The notes beneath the pieces were generated by a model. It was not told the DNA's origin and ran no database searches. It was given only the letters and a program-made list of their open reading frames with translations. A stretch of DNA of 18,288 nt from an uncultured Angelakisella sp. (GTDB lineage Bacteria; Bacillota; Clostridia; Oscillospirales; Ruminococcaceae), in assembly GCA_934524965.1 (NCBI GenBank), contig CAKSYU010000033.1:1-18288 (forward strand). Reading direction: 5' to 3'. Positions 6,719-12,255 of this stretch are shown here, piece after piece (position 1 is the first letter of the stretch; every line of letters begins with the position of its first letter). Position numbers and translations under genes: made by a program.

Positions 6719-7246
6719 ATGGAGATAACGACAAAACGGCTGGTACTGCGCCCGTGGACGGAAGGCGACGCCGAGCGGCTGTACGAGCTGGCGAAAGCCC
6801 CCGAGGTGGGTCCCGCCGCGGGGTGGTTCCCCCACACCGATGTGGAGGACAGCCGGCGTGTGATACGGGACATTCTGAGTGCCGCCGGCACCTACGCCGT
6901 GACGCTGAGAGCAAGCGGTGCGGTCATCGGCAGCGCGGGGATCTTCGGCACCGCGGCGGCGGGCGCCGAGGGAGAGCCGGAGATCGGCTATTGGATCGGG
7001 CGTCCCTACTGGGGGAACAGCTACGCGCCGGAGGCGGTGCGTGCCCTGCTGGGGCTGTGCTTTGCCGGAGCACATGAACGGGTGTGGTGCGCCTACTTTG
7101 AGGGGAATGAAAAAAGCCGCCGGTGCATGGAAAAGTGCGGCTTTCGTTACCATCACACCGAGGAAAATGTGCCGTGGCAGCCGACCGGTGAGATAAAGAC
7201 CGAGCACTATACCTGCATCACCCGTGAGGAATGGAATAAACGGTGA
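6719..7246 (+). CDS. GNAT-family acetyltransferase, RimJ/RimL type
   Basis: A 175-residue acetyltransferase of the Acetyltransf_3 (RimJ/RimL) type. It opens with TTKRLVLRPWTEGDAERLY, the standard first strand and helix, and the core reads EIGYWIGRPYWGNSYAPEAV. The acetyl-CoA loop in this family is usually WGxGYA; here the second Gly is replaced by Ser (WGNSYA), which could weaken cofactor binding. The C-terminal part has NEKSRRCMEKCGF, the common final motif. The start at 6719 has AAGAGG upstream; the same frame is open far upstream inside rapZ but that part is not protein-like. It follows rapZ by 26 bases and a hairpin comes after it, so the two likely form one unit. Substrate unknown. Confidence 0.87.
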   Translation: MEITTKRLVLRPWTEGDAERLYELAKAPEVGPAAGWFPHTDVEDSRRVIRDILSAAGTYAVTLRASGAVIGSAGIFGTAAAGAEGEPEIGYWIGRPYWGNSYAPEAVRALLGLCFAGAHERVWCAYFEGNEKSRRCMEKCGFRYHHTEENVPWQPTGEIKTEHYTCITREEWNKR

Positions 7247-7251
7247 CATCT

Positions 7252-7280
7252 CCCCCGCTTCCCCAAAGAGCGGGGGGTTA
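7252..7280 (+). terminator. Hairpin after the rapZ-GNAT unit
   Basis: CCCCCGCT (7252-7259) pairs with AGCGGGGG (7269-7276) around a 9-base loop, 5 bases past the GNAT stop. The T-tract is poor (GTTAT), so efficiency is uncertain. Confidence 0.5.
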
Positions 7281-7293
7281 TCGCGCGGGCGGC

Positions 7294-7323
7294 TTGACGC
7301 GCGGGGCGGGCATATGGTACGAT
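7294..7323 (+). promoter_or_regulatory. Predicted promoter of ppa-def
   Basis: TTGACG (7294-7299), an 18-base spacer, then TACGAT (7318-7323). A second, perfect TATAAT lies at 7339-7344 but has no matching -35. Either could start the ppa transcript. Confidence 0.5.
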
Positions 7324-7349
7324 AAAGCCGCAGAAAAATATAATGGAAA

Positions 7350-7371
7350 GCTCCGCAAGGGGCGTTTTTTT
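7350..7371 (+). promoter_or_regulatory. Small U-tailed hairpin in the ppa leader
   Basis: GCTCC (7350-7354) and GGGGC (7359-7363) flank the GNRA tetraloop GCAA and are followed by seven T. It lies 23 bases before the ppa start. It looks like a weak terminator or attenuator, but the stem is only 5 bp with one G-U pair. Confidence 0.35.
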
Positions 7372-7394
7372 ACCGGAGAAAGGCGGAACAAGAG

Positions 7395-7886
7395 ATGAAA
7401 AACGATGTAGTGGAAGCGATCATAGAGATCCCCTGCCGCAGCCGCAACAAGTACGAGGTGGATAAGGAGACCGGTCGGATACGGCTGGATCGGGTGCTGT
7501 ACTCCGCGATGGGCTACCCGGCGGAATACGGCTATCTGGAAAACACATTGGCACCCGACGGCGACCCGCTGGATATCCTGGTGGTGGGGACGGAGCCGAC
7601 CTACCCCGGCTGTGTGGTGCCGGCGCGCGTCATCGGCTACCTGACGATGATCGACGGGGGCAGTCCGGACTATAAGCTCATCTCGGTGGTGGACTGCGAC
7701 CCGCGCTATGACCGTGTGCAGGAGCTGCGCGACCTGCCGCCCTTTTTGCTGGAGGAGATCCGGGATTTCTTTGAAAACTACAAGCACCTGCAAAAGATAG
7801 AGGTGGTGGTAAAGGACTACCACAGCAAGGCGGAGGCGCTGGAGCTGATAGAGGAGACCCGCCGCGCCTATACCGAGAACCACTGA
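7395..7886 (+). CDS. ppa: Inorganic pyrophosphatase, family I
   Basis: A soluble cytoplasmic enzyme that splits pyrophosphate to two phosphates with magnesium, pulling biosynthetic reactions such as DNA, RNA and protein synthesis forward. At 163 residues it has the length of the bacterial hexameric family I enzymes. Signature parts are IEIPCRSRNKYEVD near the N-terminus, YPAEYGYLENTLAPDGDPLDILV with the metal-binding Asp triad (DGDPLD), and FFENYKHLQK with the Tyr-Lys pair near the C-terminus. AGGCGGA precedes the start at moderate distance. def follows after 11 bases, so the two form an operon. Why a pyrophosphatase and a deformylase are paired is not clear beyond both being housekeeping functions. 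Confidence 0.96.
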   Translation: MKNDVVEAIIEIPCRSRNKYEVDKETGRIRLDRVLYSAMGYPAEYGYLENTLAPDGDPLDILVVGTEPTYPGCVVPARVIGYLTMIDGGSPDYKLISVVDCDPRYDRVQELRDLPPFLLEEIRDFFENYKHLQKIEVVVKDYHSKAEALELIEETRRAYTENH

Positions 7887-7897
7887 CGGAGGATACC

Positions 7898-8308
7898 ATG
7901 GTAAGACCGATTTGCAGGGACGAGATGTTCCTCTCGCAAAAAGCGAAGCCCGTCGATGAAAACGACCTGCCGGTGGCAAGTGACCTGCTGGAGACGCTGA
8001 CGGCGCACCGTGAGGAGTGCGTGGGCATGGCGGCGAATATGATCGGCGTGAATAAGCGCATTATTGCCTTTCAGGACGGGGCGGGCTATACCGTGATGCT
8101 CAACCCGGAAATTATGCAGAAAAGCGGGGCTTACGAGACCGAGGAGGGGTGCCTTTCCCTGACCGGCGTGCGCCCCGCGAAGCGCTGGAAAAAGATAAAG
8201 GTGCGCTGGCAGAACGAAAAGCTGAAGACCCGCATCAAGACCTACACGGGCTGGACGGCGGAGATCATTCAGCACGAGATAGACCACTGTGAAGGCATTA
8301 TCATCTGA
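7898..8308 (+). CDS. def: Peptide deformylase, short form
   Basis: Peptide deformylase removes the formyl group from the N-terminal methionine of new proteins, using a metal ion held by one Cys and two His. Motif 2 is EGCLSL (Cys ligand) and motif 3 is QHEIDHCEG (HExDH, with catalytic Glu). Motif 1, normally GxGxAAxQxG, reads GMAANMIGV, so the oxyanion-stabilising Gln is Asn here. At 136 residues it is shorter than the usual 150-190 and ends soon after motif 3. GGAGGA stands 3 bases before the start. It is the second gene of the ppa operon. I recall similar short AANMIG forms in Clostridia; full activity is inferred, not shown, and another deformylase elsewhere is possible. Confidence 0.9.
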   Translation: MVRPICRDEMFLSQKAKPVDENDLPVASDLLETLTAHREECVGMAANMIGVNKRIIAFQDGAGYTVMLNPEIMQKSGAYETEEGCLSLTGVRPAKRWKKIKVRWQNEKLKTRIKTYTGWTAEIIQHEIDHCEGIII

Positions 8309-8336
8309 TAAAATGAAATAACATGACGGAAAACCT

Positions 8337-8352
8337 GCAAAAATATTTTTGC
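8337..8352. repeat. 16-bp perfect AT-rich palindrome
   Basis: GCAAAAATATTTTTGC is perfectly self-complementary, lies 28 bases after def and 8 bases before the -35 of the next promoter. It could help terminate the def transcript or be a binding site for a dimeric regulator. Confidence 0.5.
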
Positions 8353-8360
8353 GGTACCCC

Positions 8361-8389
8361 TTGACAAATTGTCAGCGGGAGTGTATTAT
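8361..8389 (+). promoter_or_regulatory. Promoter of the amino-acid ABC transporter operon
   Basis: A consensus TTGACA (8361-8366), exactly 17 bases, then TATTAT (8384-8389). The inverted repeat TGACAA-a-TTGTCA (8362-8374) overlaps the -35 and could be an operator. Transcription would start near 8396, about 40 bases before the Cys leader ORF. Confidence 0.85.
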
Positions 8390-8435
8390 CGTGCTAACAC
8401 ATCAAAGCGAAATCATTGAAAGGGAGGACTGCGGC

Positions 8436-8525
8436 ATGAAAAATATCCGTTCCATGAACCATAGCGCGTCCTCTTGTTGTTGCATACTGAACTCCCTGAC
8501 ATCGATGATGGCAAGGCGCTTTTAG
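8436..8525 (+). CDS. Leader peptide with three consecutive cysteines (attenuator ORF)
   Basis: A 29-codon ORF starts at ATG 8436 with AGGGAGG (8421-8427) at ideal spacing, and ends at TAG 8523-8525. It reads MKNIRSMNHSASSCCCI and continues with LNSLTSMMARRF. Codons 14-16 (TGT TGT TGC, 8475-8483) are consecutive Cys codons. It stands between a consensus promoter and an intrinsic terminator ahead of an amino-acid transporter operon, the position of a classical attenuation leader. The predicted role is not a product but a sensor: the ribosome stalls on the Cys codons when charged tRNA-Cys is scarce, changing RNA folding downstream. Poly-Cys leader ORFs acting as cysteine-responsive attenuators are known in mycobacteria; this one is unrelated in layout as far as I can tell. 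Translation is inferred from the ribosome site. Confidence 0.75.
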   Translation: MKNIRSMNHSASSCCCILNSLTSMMARRF

Positions 8526-8587
8526 TATGCGGTAAGGCGCCTGCACACAGCGCAAAATGTGTGGATATGAGCCATTCCTGTCGGGAG
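8482..8587 (+). promoter_or_regulatory. Predicted antiterminator and competing hairpins of the Cys attenuator
   Basis: CTCCC-t-GACA (8492-8501) can pair with TGTCGGGAG (8579-8587) over 9 bp with one bulged T, which would occupy the 5' arm of the terminator. GCATACT (8482-8488) is the exact complement of AGTATGC (8524-8530), a hairpin that overlaps the last Cys codon and the leader stop. A ribosome stalled on the Cys codons would break that hairpin yet leave 8492-8501 free for antitermination. One that reaches the stop codon would cover that stretch and let the terminator form. Pairings are seen; the order of events is inference. Confidence 0.6.
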
Positions 8588-8617
8588 CTTTTTTATGAGC
8601 TTCCGACTTATTTTTTT
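8580..8617 (+). terminator. Attenuator terminator before the ABC operon
   Basis: GTCGGGAGCT (8580-8589) pairs with AGCTTCCGAC (8598-8607) over 10 bp with one G-U pair, closing an 8-base loop, followed by TTATTTTTTT (8608-8617). The first permease gene starts 33 bases later. A strong terminator placed inside an operon leader, after the Cys leader ORF, implies conditional read-through. Confidence 0.85.
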
Positions 8618-8650
8618 ACAAAAAAGCCGGTAACGGCTGGGGAGGCAGAG

Positions 8651-9298
8651 ATGAACTGGGACTTTGTACTGAAGGTGCTGCCGCTGTACCGCGACGCCCT
8701 ATGGCTGACGCTGCAGCTGGGGCTGTGCGGCACGGCGCTGGCGACGGCGGTGGGACTTCTTTGCGCAGCGGTGCAGTACGAGCGGATACCGGTGCTGCGG
8801 CAGCTGGCGGCGGGATACATAGAACTGAGCCGCAACACCCCGCTTTTGATCCAGCTGTTTTTTATCTACTACGGCTTGCCGAAAATCGGGATAAAGACCG
8901 ACCCCGCGGTGTGCGGCGTGGTAGGGCTGGCGTTCCTGGGCGGCAGCTATATGGCGGAGGCGTTCCGCAGCGGGCTGGAGGCGATCGAGCCGATCCAGCG
9001 GGAGAGCGCCCTCAGCCTGGGGCTGACCCGCGGGCAGACGCTGCGATATGTCATTCTGCCGCAGGCGGCAGGGGTAAGCATGCCCGCCTTTATGGCGAAT
9101 GTCATCTTCCTGCTGAAGGAGACCAGCGTTTTCAGCGCGGTGAGCCTGATGGACCTGATGTTCACCGCCAAAGACCTGATCGCCATGTACGCCAAAACGA
9201 CCGAGGCGCTGGCGCTTTTGGTGGTGTGCTATCTGCTCATTCTGCTGCCGGTCTCGCTGCTGGGACGCCGGCTGGAAAGGAGGTTCCGCTATGCCTGA
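8651..9298 (+). CDS. Amino-acid ABC transporter permease (first)
   Basis: An inner-membrane permease of the HisM/GlnP type, 215 residues, with about five hydrophobic segments. The polar amino-acid uptake pattern is clear: DALWLTLQLGLCGTALATAVGLL near the start, then ELSRNTPLLIQLFFIYYGLP. The EAA loop that docks on the ATPase follows: AEAFRSGLEAIEP, then ESALSLGLTRGQTL and RYVILPQAA. GGGGAGG stands 6 bases before the start; the frame is open upstream to 8474 but crosses the attenuator and lacks a start signal. It overlaps the second permease by 8 bases. The leader with Cys codons and the CjaA-like binding protein suggest cysteine or cystine as cargo. Confidence 0.93.
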   Translation: MNWDFVLKVLPLYRDALWLTLQLGLCGTALATAVGLLCAAVQYERIPVLRQLAAGYIELSRNTPLLIQLFFIYYGLPKIGIKTDPAVCGVVGLAFLGGSYMAEAFRSGLEAIEPIQRESALSLGLTRGQTLRYVILPQAAGVSMPAFMANVIFLLKETSVFSAVSLMDLMFTAKDLIAMYAKTTEALALLVVCYLLILLPVSLLGRRLERRFRYA

Positions 9299-9965
9299 TC
9301 TGGGGCTGGAGGTACTGCTGAAAGGCAAAAACGCCGCGCGGCTTTTGGGCGGGCTGTGGGCGGCGCTGCGCATCAGCCTGATCGCGGTGGCGGTAAGCGT
9401 GCCGCTGGGCGTGCTGCTGGGGGTGCTGATGACCAGGAAGAACCGCGTCGTTCGGGCGGTGCTGCGCATCTATCTTGAAATTATCCGCATTATGCCGCAG
9501 ATGGTGCTGCTGTTTTTAGCCTACTTTGGCACCGCACGGGCTTTTGGCTGGAACCTGACCGGTGAAACAGCGTCGATCATTGTCTTTTCGCTGTGGGGCA
9601 CCGCCGAAATGAGCGATCTGGTGCGGGGCGCGCTGCTCTCGATCCCCCGCCACCAGTACGAAAGCGCCGAAGCGCTGGGACTGACCCGCGGGCAGATATT
9701 CCGCTATGTGGTGCTGCCGCAGACGGTACGCCGCCTGCTGCCGCAGTCCATCAATCTGATCACCCGCATGATAAAAACCACCAGCCTGATCCTGATGATC
9801 GGCGAGGTGGAGGTGCTGAAGGTGGCGCAGCAGATCATTGAGGCGAACCGCACGGCAAGCCCCAACGCCGCCTTTGGCGTTTATCTTACGGTGTTCCTGC
9901 TGTATTTTCTGGTGTGCGCGCCCATCAGCCTGCTGGCACGGCGTCTGGAACAAAAATGGAGGTAA
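9291..9965 (+). CDS. Amino-acid ABC transporter permease (second)
   Basis: The second permease of the system, 224 residues, paralogous to the first and expected to form a heterodimer with it in the membrane. It shows LWAALRISLIAVAVSVPLG, then EIIRIMPQMVLLFLAYFG. Its EAA loop reads SDLVRGALLSIPRHQYESAE, then ALGLTRGQIFRYVVLPQ. In the first half, IRIMPQ replaces the more common SRNTP of the other subunit, as often seen in two-permease systems. The start codon overlaps the end of the first permease by 8 bases with AAAGGAGG upstream. The ATPase gene follows after 6 bases. It has no separate regulatory signal, so it is read from the same attenuated transcript. Confidence 0.93.
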   Translation: MPDLGLEVLLKGKNAARLLGGLWAALRISLIAVAVSVPLGVLLGVLMTRKNRVVRAVLRIYLEIIRIMPQMVLLFLAYFGTARAFGWNLTGETASIIVFSLWGTAEMSDLVRGALLSIPRHQYESAEALGLTRGQIFRYVVLPQTVRRLLPQSINLITRMIKTTSLILMIGEVEVLKVAQQIIEANRTASPNAAFGVYLTVFLLYFLVCAPISLLARRLEQKWR

Positions 9966-9971
9966 CGGAAG

Positions 9972-10736
9972 ATGTCAGAAGCGTTATTGGAGATAAAGAA
10001 CCTGACCAAAAGCTACGGGGAAAACACCGTGCTGCGGGACCTGAGCTTTACGGTGCGGCGGGGCGAGGTCGTGGTGGTGCTGGGTCCCAGCGGCTGCGGC
10101 AAAAGCACGCTGCTGCGATGTATCAACGCGCTGGAGCCGATCCAGTCGGGCGAGATCCTGCTGGGCAGCGAGGTCATCGACCGCTCCCCCGCGGGACTGC
10201 CCGCTTTGCGGCGGCGCATCGGCATGGTGTTCCAGAACTATGAGCTGTTCCCCCACATGACGGTGATGGAGAATATCCTGCTGGCGCCGTGCAAGGCGCT
10301 GGGCGCTCCCAAAGAGCAGGCAAAAGCCGAAGCGGAAACACTGCTGCGCCGTGTGGGACTGTGGGAAAAGCGCAGAAGCTACCCGCGGGAGCTTTCCGGC
10401 GGGCAGAAGCAGCGGGTCGCCATTGTGCGGGCGCTGTGTATGCACCCCGAGGTACTGCTGTTTGACGAGGTGACGGCGGCGCTGGACCCCGAAATGGTGC
10501 GGGAGGTGCTGGACGTGGTGCTGGACCTTGCCCGCGAGGGAAAGACCATGGTGATCGTCACACACGAAATGCAGTTTGCCCGCGCCATTGCCGACCGCGT
10601 CCTCTTTCTGGAGGGCGGCGGCATCGCGGAGGAAGGCACGCCGGAGGAATTTTTCACCGCGCCCAAGACCGAACGCGCCCAGAAATTCCTGCAGACCTTC
10701 CAGTTTGAAGAAGTCAAGCCCCATAGAGGGATTTGA
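9972..10736 (+). CDS. Amino-acid ABC transporter ATP-binding protein
   Basis: The 254-residue ATPase that powers the transporter, of the polar amino-acid (GlnQ/HisP) group. Walker A is GPSGCGKST (38-46), the Q-loop Gln is at 88 ([13 protein letters not shown]), the ABC signature is LSGGQ (141-145), Walker B is VLLFDE (161-166), and the switch His is 198 (VTHEM). The D-loop region reads [10 protein letters not shown] where DEPTSALDPE is commoner; this does not touch catalytic residues. GGAGG lies about 10 bases before the start. It is followed by the solute-binding protein gene after 44 bases, all on one transcript. Confidence 0.96.
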   Translation: MSEALLEIKNLTKSYGENTVLRDLSFTVRRGEVVVVLGPSGCGKSTLLRCINALEPIQSGEILLGSEVIDRSPAGLPALRRRIGMVFQNYELFPHMTVMENILLAPCKALGAPKEQAKAEAETLLRRVGLWEKRRSYPRELSGGQKQRVAIVRALCMHPEVLLFDEVTAALDPEMVREVLDVVLDLAREGKTMVIVTHEMQFARAIADRVLFLEGGGIAEEGTPEEFFTAPKTERAQKFLQTFQFEEVKPHRGI

Positions 10737-10780
10737 TATAAAAGACATTAAAACACTAAAACAAAAAAGGAGACAAAACA

Positions 10781-11632
10781 ATGAAAAATATGAAAAAATG
10801 GTTTGCCGCTGTCATGCTAATCATGATGCTGATACTGACGGCTGCCTGCGGAAATGACACACAGGGCACCAAGGCGGGCTACCGCACGCTGGAGGAGATC
10901 AAGACGGCGGGCGTGATCAATATCGGGGTATTCTCCGATAAGAACCCCTTTGGCTATGTGGACGAAAACGGCGAGTATCAGGGCTACGATGTGTACTTTG
11001 CCCGCCGGCTGGCGGAGGATCTGGGCGTTGAGGTGAACTTCATCTCCACCGAGGCGGCAAACCGCATCGAGTACCTTAAAACCGGCAAGGTAGATATCAT
11101 TCTGGCGAACTTTACCGTGACCCCCGCGCGGGCGGAGGAGGTCGACTTTGCCCTGCCCTACATGAATGTGGCGCTGGGTGTGGTCTCCCCCAACGGACGG
11201 GTGATCACCACGCTGGAGAACTGGGACGAAAATGATGAGATGATCGTCATTTCCGGCACAACGGCGGAGACCTACCTGACCGAGAACTACCCGAACATCA
11301 AGCTGCAGAAGTATGATACCTACGCCAACGCCAAAAACGCGCTGGAAAACGGCAACGCCGCGGCGTGGGCAAACGACAACACCGAGGTCATCGCCTACGC
11401 CCTGCAGAATACCGGCTACACGGTGGGGATCCCCACGCTGGGCGGCACCGATACCATTGCCCCCGCTGTGACCAAGGGCAACACCACCCTGCTGGAGTGG
11501 CTGAATAACGAGATCAAGACGCTGGGCGAGGAAAACTTCTTCCACGCGGACTACGAGGCGACGCTTGCCGATACCTACGGGCTGAACTATGAGGACGAGC
11601 TGGTGGTAGAGGGCGGCGTGACCGCCGGCTGA
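10781..11632 (+). CDS. Substrate-binding lipoprotein, cysteine-type (CjaA-like)
   Basis: A 283-residue family 3 extracellular solute-binding protein that captures an amino acid outside the membrane and hands it to the permeases. The signal peptide ends in a lipobox (TAACG, Cys23), so it is lipid-anchored. The mature part includes NPFGYVDENGEYQGYDVYFA, AANRIEYLKTGKVDIILANF and TVTPARAEEVDFALPYMNVA. This run closely resembles, from memory, the Campylobacter CjaA cysteine-binding protein and its relatives. The specificity fits the Cys-codon attenuator at the head of the operon. AAAAGGAG precedes the start. A strong terminator closes the operon right after it. Family is certain; cysteine versus cystine is not. 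Confidence 0.92.
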   Translation: MKNMKKWFAAVMLIMMLILTAACGNDTQGTKAGYRTLEEIKTAGVINIGVFSDKNPFGYVDENGEYQGYDVYFARRLAEDLGVEVNFISTEAANRIEYLKTGKVDIILANFTVTPARAEEVDFALPYMNVALGVVSPNGRVITTLENWDENDEMIVISGTTAETYLTENYPNIKLQKYDTYANAKNALENGNAAAWANDNTEVIAYALQNTGYTVGIPTLGGTDTIAPAVTKGNTTLLEWLNNEIKTLGEENFFHADYEATLADTYGLNYEDELVVEGGVTAG

Positions 11633-11665
11633 ACGCCGACCATCGACCTGCGCAAATAAACAAAG

Positions 11666-11708
11666 CACCCGTCTTTCTCCGGCTGGGAGAAGGACGGGTG
11701 ACTTTTTT
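11666..11708. terminator. Bidirectional terminator between the ABC operon and folT
   Basis: CACCCGTC (11666-11673) and GACGGGTG (11693-11700) form the base of a long stem with TTCTCC/GGAGAA above it, followed on the + strand by ACTTTTTT. On the minus strand the same hairpin is followed by CTTTGTTTATTT. It ends both convergent units. Confidence 0.9.
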
Positions 11709-11711
11709 GGG

Positions 11712-12233
11712 TTACAGGCGGTCGGGCAGTCCGCTTTTTTGCAGACCTTTCAGGGTAAGATAAATGAGGTAGCCGAACACCGGCACCAGCACGAGCTTGA
11801 GCGGCGCTTTGGCGACCGTCCATGCCCAAAAATTCTTGCCCATATAAAAGGAGAGCCAGAACGAATTGAGCAGCAAGCCCCACAGGATACTTACCGCGGC
11901 GCTGGCGCCCAGACAGCGGGGAAAGGTGACGGGCTTGCGGTACAGCAGCAGCCCATAGGTCAATCCGCGCAGTGCTGCCGTAAGAGTAAAGCCCGGGAAG
12001 AACGACAGTCCCGAGGAACCGGCGGCGGAGCCGAGCAGATCGGCGGCGGCAGCCACGGCGGCGCCCCACCACGGTCCCAGCGCCCAGCCGCACACGGCGC
12101 TGGCAAGGGTCTGCAAACTGACACGCTCCGCGCCGCCCATCAGGTAGACGCAGAACACACGGGTGAACAAAAGATCCAAGGCGACAAAAAGCGCCGCCAG
12201 CACCAGCTTTTTCAGGGCATTGTTTCTATTCAT
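11712..12233 (-). CDS. folT: ECF transporter S-component, folate type (FolT-like)
   Basis: A 173-residue integral membrane protein with about six hydrophobic segments, resembling the folate-family S-components that bind a vitamin for a shared ECF energising module. Family-like stretches are RVSLQTLASAVCGWALGP, AADLLGS, and FFPGFTLTAALRGLTYGL, which correspond to the conserved GP, D-x-x-G and PGFTxxA parts. AAGGAGGG lies 9 bases before the start. It begins 22 bases after the LTA-synthase-like gene and shares its transcript; a terminator follows directly. No riboswitch is seen. Folate is the best guess from the family pattern; another vitamin is possible because S-components are hard to tell apart. 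Confidence 0.75.
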   Translation of the reverse strand: MNRNNALKKLVLAALFVALDLLFTRVFCVYLMGGAERVSLQTLASAVCGWALGPWWGAAVAAAADLLGSAAGSSGLSFFPGFTLTAALRGLTYGLLLYRKPVTFPRCLGASAAVSILWGLLLNSFWLSFYMGKNFWAWTVAKAPLKLVLVPVFGYLIYLTLKGLQKSGLPDRL

Positions 12234-12255
12234 TTGGGGGTTCCCTCCTTAGGGG

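Noticed and set aside
8474..8650. N-terminal extension of the first permease through the leader
   Set aside because: The frame is open but crosses the terminator hairpin, lacks a proper start and ribosome site, and the permease family begins at 8651.
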